Assembly (NCBI RefSeq): GCF_000744375.1
Contig: NZ_JQLU01000004.1
Span: 124,001-188,000, forward strand
DNA from: Carnobacterium gallinarum DSM 4847
GTDB lineage: Bacteria; Bacillota; Bacilli; Lactobacillales; Carnobacteriaceae
Length of the DNA: 64,000 nucleotides
Reading direction: 5' to 3'
A model generated the notes under the pieces. The model saw only the letters and a program-made list of their open reading frames with translations, searched no databases and was not told the DNA's origin. Shown piece by piece: positions 44,657-52,993 of this stretch (its first letter is position 1; the number at the start of each line of letters is the position of its first letter). A program made the position numbers and the translations under genes.

Positions 44657-46267
44657 ATGAAAGAAATTAGTTGGAAAAAAATTATTAGAAAAATGATACA
44701 TAAAACAGAGCGTCTTCCTAGTAAAGGCGAGTATATCAGAACGCAGATTTATTTAGAGGAAAGTCCAACTATTGATAGTATACCTTCTTTGCTTTCTGAT
44801 CTATTAACAACGAAAGATGCGGATTACATACGTGTTCAAAGTGAATTAGAGGAGATCTTAAAAAAGCAAGTATTTCAAAAATTAGAACAAACAAAAGTTG
44901 TTATTCATTCAATGAGTAATCCGTTGTCAGCATATTATTTAGAACAATGGGAAAAACTAAGAAAAGAAGATATTCAAACCCTTACTTTGGCAAAGTGTGC
45001 TATTTTTCATCGAAATGGGCGGATTCGTCAAGCAGCTTGTCACTATTTGGCAGAACAAGATTTAGCTGGGCATTTAGATTTTTTATTGATTTTATTAAGT
45101 GATTATATACCAGAAATTAGACAAGAAGTCAGTATTTATATGACCAAATATATAACAATAGATCAACTTTATTTATTGTTACCAGTTCTATCTACCATAG
45201 TTTATTTAGAACAACGAAAAAGAGCAAATTATCAAGAGCTTCATCAAAAAATTGAGGAGCTTTATATTACTTATTTAAAAATGAATACATTTAAAGGATA
45301 TGCTCATTCGGATTATCGCGTTGTGCGCATGATTTATCAAATTGCTTTAATGAACAGTCCGGATCAAGAGCAGGTACTTTCTTTAAGTGTGGGGCATACG
45401 GATAGGGTTATTCGTAATCGAGCAGCTGAATATATTTGTCGAGAAATGATAGAAGAGAACTATCTTAATTGGTTGCCAACCTTATTGAAGAGCAAAGATA
45501 GTCAAGTTCGCCAAAAAGCTCTAACTAAGTTAGTGCAAATGAATTCCACTGAATATACAGAAATCTTTAAAGGTACTTTATCTGACAGTAGCAGACGAAA
45601 TCGTGAAATTGCTCAATTTTATTTTAGGACAACTATTCCTGAATTTGATTTAACCCTGTTTTATAGCAAACAATTATCTGAAGCCAATCAAAGTCGAATA
45701 CTAGAAACTTTGATCATGGGAGTTGGAGAGGTTGGTGGGAAATTAGATGCGTTAAAAATTAGTGATTACTGTCAACATCCTAAAAGTAAAATTCGTCTTG
45801 CCGCATTTCAAACAGTGGGTCATTTAAATCTGGCTGAAAATCAATCAATTTTTTTAACTGGGTTACAAGATCATTCTAAAAAGGTGAGTTATTGGTCAAT
45901 GCTTTATCTTGGTCAAATAAGTGAAATATCTACTTTTCGAAAAGTAGAAAAAATTTGTTATAAGACTACAGAACTACATGTTTTTTACAATGGTTTAATG
46001 ATGTTAAAAAATAATTCTAAAAAGAATTATTTGTTTTATTTATTAGATTTACTTACAGAAGTAGATGTTGCAAAACAAACGATTATAATTAAACTTATTG
46101 GTAGTTGGTGCGTAGCTGCTAATCGTTATTTTTTTGTACAGTTGAATTCTTTTGAAGAAATTCGTTTTACTCAATTGATTAAGAAAAATTCTTTATTATT
46201 AAACGAAGAGTTAATTAAAAAATTAAAACAAGCTGTTAATTTTAATGACTACTATTTTCTAGTTTAA
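44657..46267 (+). CDS. HEAT-repeat protein of unknown function
   Basis: 536 aa, almost entirely alpha-helical. Repeats of the HEAT type recur with R-I-R-Q-A-A-C-H-Y-L, R-V-I-R-N-R-A-A-E-Y-I, Q-V-R-Q-K-A-L-T-K-L and K-I-R-L-A-A-F-Q-T-V. One hydrophobic stretch near residue 150-180 is part of a helix pair rather than a clear membrane span. Start after GGGGGGAG; the longer reading begins with a hydrophobic stretch upstream of that site. Such proteins are scaffolds; PBS-lyase HEAT proteins are related. No partner is evident. Confidence 0.75.
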   Translation: MKEISWKKIIRKMIHKTERLPSKGEYIRTQIYLEESPTIDSIPSLLSDLLTTKDADYIRVQSELEEILKKQVFQKLEQTKVVIHSMSNPLSAYYLEQWEKLRKEDIQTLTLAKCAIFHRNGRIRQAACHYLAEQDLAGHLDFLLILLSDYIPEIRQEVSIYMTKYITIDQLYLLLPVLSTIVYLEQRKRANYQELHQKIEELYITYLKMNTFKGYAHSDYRVVRMIYQIALMNSPDQEQVLSLSVGHTDRVIRNRAAEYICREMIEENYLNWLPTLLKSKDSQVRQKALTKLVQMNSTEYTEIFKGTLSDSSRRNREIAQFYFRTTIPEFDLTLFYSKQLSEANQSRILETLIMGVGEVGGKLDALKISDYCQHPKSKIRLAAFQTVGHLNLAENQSIFLTGLQDHSKKVSYWSMLYLGQISEISTFRKVEKICYKTTELHVFYNGLMMLKNNSKKNYLFYLLDLLTEVDVAKQTIIIKLIGSWCVAANRYFFVQLNSFEEIRFTQLIKKNSLLLNEELIKKLKQAVNFNDYYFLV

Positions 46268-46290
46268 CATAATAAAATTATGGTAAACTT
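46262..46290. repeat. Hairpin between HEAT gene and the radical SAM gene; related copy at 54735
   Basis: GTTTAACATAAT pairs with ATTATGGTAAAC (one mismatch). A perfect version lies at 54735-54765. No long T tail on either strand. Confidence 0.65.
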
Positions 46291-46300
46291 CTGAATCATC

Positions 46301-47182
46301 TCAAAATAAATTAATTTGCTCCATATGGTAATCTTTCTGATATTCGGTAATAATTTTTTTCATTTGATAGGTAATGCCTAGTTTCGTGCATTCGTTTTTA
46401 AATAAATAGCTTAACTCTTGCTCATTTGGGATAGGACAAGAATAGCTATTATGGTAAGTTTGGATGTATTTTTGTTTAATATCAGGGAAGAGATGATCTA
46501 GCCATTGATAATAGTGGATTTGTTGGTTTTCTCGTAAGGTCATACCAAACCAAGGGTAGATAAAGTTAACACCAGCTTCAAAAGCTTGATGGACAATGCT
46601 TAAAATATTTTCTTTTGAATCTGTAATGAAGGGCAGAACGGGCATTAGTAGTACGCCACTGTAAATTCCAGCATCTGTTAGTTTTTTTAGAGCATGAAAA
46701 CGTTTGGAACTGGAACTTACATTTCGTTCGATTTTTTTTGCTAAGCTATCATCTGCCGCTGTGATGGAAATGCCAGCAATGACAGGGGAATGTTGCTTGA
46801 TAGCAGTTAATAAATCGATATCACGTGTAATTAAATCGCTTTTTGTAGTAATACCAATGCCAAATCCTGCTTGATTAATTTGTTCAAGTGCCAGCCGAGT
46901 AAGCTTGTATTTTTTTTCGTCATGATTGTAAGGATCACTCATTGCACCCGTTCCGATGATGCCTTTTTGACGTTTACTTGTTAGGTTTTGGAAAAGTAAA
47001 TTTGTACTATTTTCTTTGGCACGCACTCGATCGAAATCTTCAACTTGATAACAAGAGCTACGAGAATCACAATAGATACAACCATGATGACAGCCACGAT
47101 AAATATTCATATTGTATTCATAGCCAAACCAATTGGTTGTTTTATTTTTAGTTAATAATGTTTTAGCGGGGATAAAATCCAT
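46301..47182 (-). CDS. SPL-family radical SAM protein
   Basis: 293 aa. The radical SAM cluster motif is C31-H-H-G-C35-I-Y-C38, in the context N-I-Y-R-G-C typical of the spore photoproduct lyase-like (Rv2578c/YgaD-type) proteins. It continues with G-T-G-A-M-S-D-P-Y and I-T-T-K-S-D-L-I-T-R-D. These proteins cleave SAM to a radical; their substrates in non-sporulating bacteria are unknown. ATG after AAGGAGTAAC. Marks the left edge of the toxin island. Confidence 0.88.
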   Translation of the reverse strand: MDFIPAKTLLTKNKTTNWFGYEYNMNIYRGCHHGCIYCDSRSSCYQVEDFDRVRAKENSTNLLFQNLTSKRQKGIIGTGAMSDPYNHDEKKYKLTRLALEQINQAGFGIGITTKSDLITRDIDLLTAIKQHSPVIAGISITAADDSLAKKIERNVSSSSKRFHALKKLTDAGIYSGVLLMPVLPFITDSKENILSIVHQAFEAGVNFIYPWFGMTLRENQQIHYYQWLDHLFPDIKQKYIQTYHNSYSCPIPNEQELSYLFKNECTKLGITYQMKKIITEYQKDYHMEQINLF

Positions 47183-47267
47183 CGTTTAGTTACTCCTTAT
47201 AGAACGTACGTTTGTTTTAGTGTAACACAAATTGAATAAATTGTCTTTCAAAAAAACAATGCAACTA

Positions 47268-47405
47268 TCTTAGATAATCTAGAATGGATTGAAGATAAGC
47301 GCTATTATAGCTACAAATTTCATTTTTGACATTTTGAAATCTCAGAACATGCCTTTAAAATTTTGGCAAAAGGAATGCAAGTATTAGACAGTCTAATTTC
47401 TTGAA
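47268..47405 (+). repeat. Left decayed gene tail flanking the LXG island
   Basis: Translated on the plus strand this reads ...L-D-N-L-E-W-I-E-D-K-R-Y-Y-S-Y-K-F-H-F, a stop, then H-F-E-I-S-E-H-A-F-K-I-L ... L-D-S-L-I. It is a broken 3' end of a gene I do not recognise. A second, more decayed copy lies at 54835-54965. Matching blocks include TCTAGAATGGATTGAAGATA and ATTAGACAGTCTAATTT. Confidence 0.7.
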
Positions 47406-47442
47406 ATTAGTAGTAAGAGAGGAGTGCTTATTATGATTCCTT

Positions 47443-48202
47443 ATCACCCGTTAGTGGATCTTTTCCAGTGAATAGACGTAAACATCATACGCACCGGTTA
47501 ATTCGCCAGTCATTGTGACAGCGGTCATACCCATTTCCTTCAAATAATCTTGCGATTGAGCATACATGAGATTATCCGAAGCTTGCTTGCTATAATGTCC
47601 ATCGATATAAACTTTCAATCCATAGCCATAGTCATCCGTTTGAACAATCTCAATCCGCTGAGTAGGGGAGGAGTCATTATAGTCAGAAATCTTTTTATAC
47701 CAATCTTTTCCAGAACAATCGACATACGTGTAAGTTCCAGTTTTCTTATCAAAACTCTTACTTTTTCCTAAATCATCCATTGCTTGTTCTAATTCATTTC
47801 CAAGTGCCACAAGTTCAGTAAAATCATTGGCATGATTGGCTTCAAAGGTTTCGTATTTTTCCAATAAATCGACTTTTTTCTGGGTTTGTCCAATCTGGAA
47901 ATCTTTGTAAAAAACACCAATTCCAGCTACATCCATCATTCCACTTAAAATATTAGTGGCAATCGTCTCCATTAAATCAGCTTTTTCTTGTCGCTATAAG
48001 TAATGCCAATAATCCTGATACTCTTCCCATAGAGTCTTCTTTTTTGACAATTCAACTTTTTCATCGTCAACTTGTTGGAGCTGTTTTGAAATCGTATACG
48101 AGTCTAATTTGTCCTTCATTTAGAGAATACCTGCTTTACTTCTGCATCGGTTTCTCATAGGAATCACTCATTACTAGAATGTTTTTCCATGGAAGTTATG
48201 AA
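47443..48202 (-). pseudogene. Collapsed remnant of an LXG toxin cassette (lap1-lap2-LXG pieces)
   Basis: Three pieces of the intact operon at 50.8-52.9 kb are joined. Bases 48121-48202 match the lap1 3' end; 47992-48120 match the lap2 5' part; 47443-47991 match the middle of the LXG gene at 51437-51986 nearly base for base. The lap2 piece jumps straight into the LXG middle at 47991. A single deleted G in the D-V-Y-R-L-F-T-G region shifts the frame, so the protein would end ...V-Y-V-Y-S-L-E-K-I-H. Single-base losses also occur in the lap1 piece. No toxin tip remains. Confidence 0.85.
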
Positions 48203-48286
48203 GATAATTGCCATAAAACAATTTCTAAAAGAAGCAGAATAAAAAGAGAAAGATAAGAATGACTCTTCTAATCCGTAAAATACTAT

Positions 48287-48339
48287 AAAGAAAGTCAATA
48301 GACCGCTAAGCTCTCCTAACGTCGCTATTGACTTTCTTT
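48287..48339. terminator. Long perfect inverted repeat after the orphan immunity gene
   Basis: AAAGAAAGTCAATAG and CTATTGACTTTCTTT, 15 perfect pairs around a ~23-base loop. Probably ends the minus-strand toxin/immunity transcript. Confidence 0.75.
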
Positions 48340-48356
48340 ATTGGGGCATGTGCTTT

Positions 48357-48857
48357 TTATTCTGCCCTTCCTGACTCTAGAGAAAATGTTGTTTTATCAC
48401 CATCATCACATTCAATAACAATGGATTCTGTTCCCTCTAAGTAGTAATCTTCGATTACATTTCTAAATCCCATACTCCATAATAAAGAACCGCCATTTTC
48501 ATAAACAAATACATCTAATTCACAAATGAATACAATATATTTAGAATCTGAATCTATCATTATTTCATATAACAGAGAAGGCAATTTTTCTTCAAACAAT
48601 ACAGTCTTAGTGGTATAGTCTAGACAAGCATAAATGCTGTTTATTCCTACGAATATATTATTTGATAAAGTTAACAACTTTATCTGGGGCTCCAAACCTA
48701 CATCATAGTAAATAAATCCTATGTCAATCAAATTATTCCTGAATTTTATGAATTTATTACTTTCAGAAATTTCTTCACTGAATAAAAAAGAATTTTCATC
48801 TAAGCTTTGTTCTAGTTCAACCGCTGATTCATAAGATTTTTTCTCAAAAGAATTCAT
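48357..48857 (-). CDS. Putative immunity protein for the orphan toxin tip
   Basis: 166 aa, acidic, soluble, no family recognised. Secondary structure looks beta-rich (F-V-G-I-N-S-I-Y-A-C-L-D-Y, Y-I-V-F-I-C-E-L-D-V-F-V-Y-E-N), possibly a beta-propeller-like or WD-type repeat. It directly abuts the stop of the orphan LXG tip gene, the usual place for an immunity gene, and is acidic as most are. Function inferred only from context. Confidence 0.75.
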   Translation of the reverse strand: MNSFEKKSYESAVELEQSLDENSFLFSEEISESNKFIKFRNNLIDIGFIYYDVGLEPQIKLLTLSNNIFVGINSIYACLDYTTKTVLFEEKLPSLLYEIMIDSDSKYIVFICELDVFVYENGGSLLWSMGFRNVIEDYYLEGTESIVIECDDGDKTTFSLESGRAE

Positions 48858-49811
48858 TTATTTCCCACCTTTAACAATTATCGTTAGTAGTCTATCTCCA
48901 TCCCAAACAGATTCTATTTTTACGCCTCCGTTAGGACCTTTTAAAAAGCTCTCTCTTACAGTAGCTGTATAATTTACTGTTGGTGTACCAGGTAACTCCT
49001 TAGCTATATAGCTCCTAGATTCTGTTTTTAAAATATTGGAAGAATCATTCACTACATTTTTCAAATGATTATTCAAAAGTTCTCTGCTACTTGGCGTATC
49101 ATAAATACCAATCTTACTTAACTCACTTTGCATAGTTTGTGACCTTTGAATGTTGTGTTTATTTCCCTTGGCTTTTCCGAAAAGATAGTCAAGTTTATTT
49201 CCTATCTCTGGATTTTTTAGTTTTCCAGCCCCACTAGCTTTCTCAAGCTTCCCAACATCCTCAAAATACCCAGCTTGATTCAACAGTTTTAATTCTTTTT
49301 CTGTCAAATTCAACCCTTTAAGAGCCTGATTTCCAGCTTTTAATTCCTTTGCGGCCATGACCATTTTGGCTTGTGGTAATAACAAGATTGCTGTCCAAAG
49401 TCCCGCTTCTAAACGCCCAGTTTTATCACCCGTTAGTGGATCTTTTCCAGTGAATAGACGGTAAACATCATACGCACCGGTTAATTCGCCAGTCATTGTG
49501 ACAGCGGTCATCCCCATTTCTTTCAAATAATCTTGCGATTGAGCATACATGAGATTATCCGAAGCTTGCTTGCTATAATGTCCATCGATATAAACTTTCA
49601 ATCCATAGCCATAGTCATCCGTTTGAACAATCTCAATCCGCTGAGTAGGGGAGGAGTCATTATAGTCAGAAATCTTTTTATACCAATCTTTTCCAGAACA
49701 ATCGACATACGTGTATGTCCCAGTTTTCTTATCAAAACTCTTGCTTTTTCCTAAATCATTCATTGCTTGTTCTAACTCAAGTCCAAGTGGGATTAGTTCC
49801 GCTAGTTTCAA
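48858..49811 (-). CDS. Orphan LXG toxin fragment: shared middle region plus a distinct C-terminal toxin domain
   Basis: 317 aa. The first ~190 residues nearly equal the linker of the intact LXG toxin (L-E-Q-A-M-N-D-L-G-K-S-K-S-F-D through Y-F-E-D-V-G-K-L-E-K-A-S-G); the N-terminal LXG helical domain is absent and the frame begins abruptly at the break in homology near 49801. After the linker the tip is different: N-K-H-N-I-Q-R-S-Q-T-M-Q, S-R-E-L-L-N-N-H-L, and R-E-S-F-L-K-G-P-N-G-G-V-K-I-E-S-V-W-D-G. I recognise this as a polymorphic-toxin-type C-terminus but cannot name its activity. No ribosome site is clear, so it may be silent unless recombined into a full LXG gene. Confidence 0.75.
   Translation of the reverse strand: MKLAELIPLGLELEQAMNDLGKSKSFDKKTGTYTYVDCSGKDWYKKISDYNDSSPTQRIEIVQTDDYGYGLKVYIDGHYSKQASDNLMYAQSQDYLKEMGMTAVTMTGELTGAYDVYRLFTGKDPLTGDKTGRLEAGLWTAILLLPQAKMVMAAKELKAGNQALKGLNLTEKELKLLNQAGYFEDVGKLEKASGAGKLKNPEIGNKLDYLFGKAKGNKHNIQRSQTMQSELSKIGIYDTPSSRELLNNHLKNVVNDSSNILKTESRSYIAKELPGTPTVNYTATVRESFLKGPNGGVKIESVWDGDRLLTIIVKGGK
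49231..49801. repeat. About 570 bp repeat shared with the intact LXG gene (51243-51813)
   Basis: The two copies differ at only scattered positions and both end where the toxin tip begins. The remnant at 47443-47991 carries part of the same unit plus more of the N-terminal side. These repeats offer sites for homologous exchange of toxin tips. Confidence 0.85.
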
Positions 49812-50075
49812 AATTTTAATAAGAATAATAGCGTGAAATCTTATTTTCAGATTTCATGCTATTCATAAATTATCTACAAATTTTATTTATCTTCCTAAGG
49901 AATATGAATATGCTTATAATTATTAACTTTATCAGGCGGGGCAATTTTAACTCTACAATTCACCATGCATTTTTAATATGAACTCGTCCATTTCAAAGTT
50001 TCGTCCTTAGGACCTAGCAGGATTTTTTTCTTTATCATTACCTTAAGCATCTAAAAACAGAATTAGAGAGTATCT

Positions 50076-50360
50076 TTATTTTTTTAATACTTCAAGAAAT
50101 TCTGTGGGGATACTATCTGCTAGCCAAACTTTTTCATTTTCCAAATAGAATTTCGTCCCTTTGATTCTAGCATGCTTTGTATTAATCATTAAAATAAAAG
50201 GATTTTTCTCTTTTCTCTTTCCAACTAAATTAGCTGTTTCAATGTCTTCAGATAAATGAACATATTTCCTGAACATTGGAGATAAGCCCTTTTTTTCAAT
50301 CTCAGGTAAAAAATTATGAGCAGTTCCATGATAAAAAATTTTAGGAGGAATTGCTTCTTC
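50076..50360 (-). pseudogene. Stranded KptA-like RNA 2'-phosphotransferase (ART-fold) domain
   Basis: The open frame of 94 codons reads P-P-K-I-F-Y-H-G-T, then G-L-S-P-M-F-R-K-Y-V-H-L-S-E-D-I-E-T-A, V-G-K-R, K-F-Y-L-E-N-E-K-V-W-L and ends I-P-T-E-F-L. These are the hallmarks of the catalytic half of KptA/Tpt1 (NAD-dependent ADP-ribosyl-fold). The N-terminal winged helix of true KptA is missing, and a stop lies just upstream inside a hairpin. An ATG occurs only in the middle (66 codons). With its place among LXG tips it looks like a former toxin tip without its carrier or immunity gene. Confidence 0.75.
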
Positions 50361-50372
50361 CTAAAATTTTTT
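50333..50372. terminator. Bidirectional terminator-like hairpin beside the KptA fragment
   Basis: AAAAAATTTTAGGA-G-GAA pairs with TTC-T-TCCTAAAATTTTTT, loop TTGC. It lies downstream of the second immunity gene. A further inverted repeat (CTTTACTATC/GATAGTAAAG) sits at 50396-50437. Confidence 0.7.
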
Positions 50373-50437
50373 CGTGGGAACGGAATGTCCATTCAAGGCT
50401 TTACTATCCGATTCCAACTAGATAGTAAAGTGCCTTT

Positions 50438-50770
50438 TTATTTTAACTGTTCTTTTGTAGTATCAACATCTTTACAAAACAAGGAAACTTCATCACTTTC
50501 CAAGTTATTGATAATTTCTTTTAAATTATTGTCAGACATCAAGCTAACTAGTTCACTTCTCAAAAAATCAAAATTTTGCTTTTTATCAATTAATAATGTA
50601 ACAAATGATACATATAGAGAAGTTTCTTCAGTCTTATCATAATTTTCATTTAGTTCAAAATCACCAAGAAATGCATAAAAAGTATCTTCTATTGGATATT
50701 TTGCATTTATATAGAGCCTTTCATAAGTGTCAATGGCACTCTCTTTTATCTCCTCATATCTTAATTCCAT
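50438..50770 (-). CDS. Putative immunity protein for the LXG deaminase toxin
   Basis: 110 aa, strongly acidic and helical (E-E-I-K-E-S-A-I-D-T-Y-E-R-L near the start, F-V-T-L-L-I-D-K-K in the middle). No family named with confidence. It starts 12 bases after the stop of the toxin gene with a GGAGTG ribosome site, the standard toxin-immunity order. Confidence 0.8.
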   Translation of the reverse strand: MELRYEEIKESAIDTYERLYINAKYPIEDTFYAFLGDFELNENYDKTEETSLYVSFVTLLIDKKQNFDFLRSELVSLMSDNNLKEIINNLESDEVSLFCKDVDTTKEQLK

Positions 50771-50782
50771 AAAATATCACTC

Positions 50783-52315
50783 CTAATTTTTTGTAAATAT
50801 ATTTAGTTGAATATTTGGAAACTTACTTCTGAATTCTAAAATAATATTTGAGCAGCTTTGACAAGCAGGTAGTTCTGTAAACAAATCTATTGTTCCAAAA
50901 GTATTGGGGTCTGTAATCTTTGAAGCAATGTCCTCCAAAATTTTTGCTTCGGTATCATGAAACCTATCGTATTTGCGCCCATTGATAGTTGAAGCAGATG
51001 GTTCATAATTTTTAAAAAACCTTTCCGATTCAGAATTTTTCATTGAAAAATCTCCCAAATCTGCACCTTTATCTGTCAACGAATCAATCTGACTATGAGC
51101 CATAAATGTATCTGGTAATCCAGTCACATTAACATCCGCTGTTGCCATGTTTCCTCTTTTTTTCAAAGTATTATTCGGCATTTTATTTCTTACATCATTA
51201 ATTCTATCTTGAAATTTCTCAACTTTTTGTGCTTTAGTAAGTCCACTGGCTTTCTCAAGTTTCCCAACATCCTCAAAATACCCAGATTTATTCAACAGGT
51301 TCAATTCTTTTTCTGTCAAATTTAGCCCTTTAAGTGCTTTGTTTCCAGCTTTTAATTCCTTCGCTGCCATCACCATTTTTGCTTGTGGTAATAATAAGAT
51401 TGCTGTCCAAAGTCCCGCTTCTAAACGCCCTGTTTTGTCACCCGTTAGTGGATCTTTTCCAGTGAATAGACGGTAAACATCATACGCACCGGTTAATTCG
51501 CCTGTCATTGTGACAGCGGTCCTACCCATTTCCTTCAAATAATCTTGCGATTGGGCATACATGAGATTGTCCGAAGCTTGTTTGCTATAATGTCCATCGA
51601 TATAAACTTTCAACCCATAGCCATATTCATCCGTTTGGACAATCTCAATCCGCTGAGTAGGGGAGGCGGTGTTATAGTCAGAAATCTTTTTATACCAGTC
51701 TTTTCCAGAACAATCGACATAGGTGTAAGCTCCAGTTTTCTTATCAAAACTCTTACTTTTTCCTAAATCATCCATTGCCTGTTCTAATTCATTTCCAAGT
51801 GCCACAAGTTCCGTAAAATCATTGGCATGATTGGTTTCAAAGGTTTCGTACTTTTCCAATAAATCGACTTTTTTCTGGGTTTGTCCAATCTGAAAATCTT
51901 TGTAAAAAACACCAATTCCAGCAGTATCCATCATTCCACTTAAAATATTAGTGGCGATATTCTCCATTAAATCAGCTTTTTCTTGTTGGATCCGATTCAG
52001 TCTATCTTGTAAATCTCTTAATTGATCAGTATCTAAAACCTTGGTTGTTTCGCCAACTTCACTTTCAAAACTAGCGAGAAAGGCGGCGGAGGTTTCACCG
52101 AAGTCACAGTGATAATTATACAACGATTTCGACACAACTGTATAGGGGGAGAGTGCTTCTTTGGCGGCATCCCAACCAAGACCTGTTAAATCAGGTGAAG
52201 TGGTGAACTCATCAACGGTTTTTTCGATTTTTGAAAAGGTCGGTAAATAAGTGACTCGTGCTGTTTGAACCGCCGCGTATGCCGCCTTGACTTCGGAGTA
52301 GCTAAATCTAGTCAT
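50783..52315 (-). CDS. LXG-domain type VII secreted toxin with C-terminal deaminase domain
   Basis: 510 aa. Residues 1 to ~200: helical LXG/WXG100-like domain (F-S-Y-S-E-V-K-A-A-Y ... L-T-G-L-G-W-D-A-A-K-E-A). Residues ~200-380: linker shared with the fragments nearby. C-terminal domain: F-H-D-T-E-A-K with His453 and Glu456, and P-A-C-Q-S-C with Cys485 and Cys488, i.e. the HxE/PxCxxC zinc site of the cytidine-deaminase fold; the context G-T-I-D-L-F-T-E suggests the bacterial toxin-deaminase group (BURPS668_1122-like). Likely deaminates nucleic acid bases of rivals. The start at M-T-R-F-S follows AGGAGGAGG; an ATG 13 codons upstream lies within lap2. Overlaps the lap2 stop by 8 bases. Confidence 0.88.
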   Translation of the reverse strand: MTRFSYSEVKAAYAAVQTARVTYLPTFSKIEKTVDEFTTSPDLTGLGWDAAKEALSPYTVVSKSLYNYHCDFGETSAAFLASFESEVGETTKVLDTDQLRDLQDRLNRIQQEKADLMENIATNILSGMMDTAGIGVFYKDFQIGQTQKKVDLLEKYETFETNHANDFTELVALGNELEQAMDDLGKSKSFDKKTGAYTYVDCSGKDWYKKISDYNTASPTQRIEIVQTDEYGYGLKVYIDGHYSKQASDNLMYAQSQDYLKEMGRTAVTMTGELTGAYDVYRLFTGKDPLTGDKTGRLEAGLWTAILLLPQAKMVMAAKELKAGNKALKGLNLTEKELNLLNKSGYFEDVGKLEKASGLTKAQKVEKFQDRINDVRNKMPNNTLKKRGNMATADVNVTGLPDTFMAHSQIDSLTDKGADLGDFSMKNSESERFFKNYEPSASTINGRKYDRFHDTEAKILEDIASKITDPNTFGTIDLFTELPACQSCSNIILEFRSKFPNIQLNIFTKN

Positions 52316-52667
52316 TGGCAGCCTCCTCCTTTTTGGCTTCGTAATAGTCTTCATTTAAATCATCTTCTAATGTAATAAGCTTCTTTTTCTTTTGGTCAAA
52401 TTCATCCTCAATCTTGGCAATAAAATGGCTATGTTTCCTACGTTCTTCTTCAAAATAGTCTAATTGTTGTGAGGCATCTCTGGCAGAGGTTGTCTGTTGG
52501 CTAAGATAGTCAATTTCACCTAGCACATCTTGTTCTTGTTGCTGTATGTAATCCCAATGATCCTGATACTCTTCCCATAGAGTCTTCTTTTTTGATAATT
52601 CAACTTTTTCATCATCAACTTGTTGGAGCTGTTTTGAAATTGTGTGTGAGTCTAATTTGTCCTTCAT
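52308..52667 (-). CDS. LXG-associated helical protein Lap2 (DUF3958-like)
   Basis: 119 aa, nearly all coiled-coil and highly charged. Small DUF3958 proteins precede LXG genes and, as shown for Streptococcus intermedius Lap2, form a pre-secretion complex with the LXG domain. Start overlaps the lap1 stop (ATGA). Confidence 0.82.
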   Translation of the reverse strand: MKDKLDSHTISKQLQQVDDEKVELSKKKTLWEEYQDHWDYIQQQEQDVLGEIDYLSQQTTSARDASQQLDYFEEERRKHSHFIAKIEDEFDQKKKKLITLEDDLNEDYYEAKKEEAAND

Positions 52668-52933
52668 TTAGAAAATACCTGCTTTATTTCTGCATCGGTT
52701 TTCTCATAAGAATCACTCATTGCTAGAATATTTTTCCCATCAGTTTGAGTACTAGTTTCAAATTTTTCCGTGAGATTCGTTAATTGTGTAAGAACACTTT
52801 GGCTGTCTTTCACTGCACTTCCATCAGAAGCGGAAATAAATGTATTCCCAACTGAATAGGGTGCCATTGAAGGCAGAACCAATCCACTAGAAAAAGCAAG
52901 CGCTTTTTGTGAATCATGTTTAATCTCGGTCAT
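52664..52933 (-). CDS. LXG-associated protein Lap1 (WXG100-like, DUF3130/TIGR04197-type)
   Basis: 89 aa helical-hairpin protein: M-T-E-I-K-H-D-S-Q-K-A-L-A start, and a C-terminal Y-E-K-T-D-A-E-I-K-Q-V-F. In known systems Lap1 proteins carry the export signal for the LXG partner. Ribosome site AGGAGGAT. First gene of the lap1-lap2-toxin-immunity operon. Confidence 0.83.
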   Translation of the reverse strand: MTEIKHDSQKALAFSSGLVLPSMAPYSVGNTFISASDGSAVKDSQSVLTQLTNLTEKFETSTQTDGKNILAMSDSYEKTDAEIKQVFSK

Positions 52934-52984
52934 TTTTTAAATCCTCCTGTAAAAATTAAAAAGTTTGTAACTTTCTATAATATA

Positions 52985-52993
52985 ATTATATCA
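52985..52993 (-). promoter_or_regulatory. Extended -10 promoter of the LXG operon 1
   Basis: Minus strand TGA-TATAAT, about 50 bases before lap1; the -35 region is poor, so an activator is possible. The 14-bp motif found at the second LXG locus is not seen here. Confidence 0.45.

Noticed and set aside
47194-47205. AACGTACGTT palindrome upstream of the radical SAM gene as an operator
   Set aside because: Ten bases alone is weak evidence and no second copy or regulator is nearby.
47434-47472. Short plus-strand frame after AGAGAGGAG at the island edge
   Set aside because: Only a dozen codons and it runs into reversed LXG sequence; chance frame.
47550-51766. Three nearly identical 73-codon plus-strand frames (47550, 49533, 51545) that look like a conserved small protein family
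   Set aside because: They are antisense shadows of the repeated LXG linker; no ribosome sites, and their conservation comes from the gene on the other strand.
47443-51986. Repeats in the LXG region as insertion sequences or CRISPR
   Set aside because: No transposase, no terminal repeats, no regular spacer pattern; the repeats are coding linkers of the toxin family.
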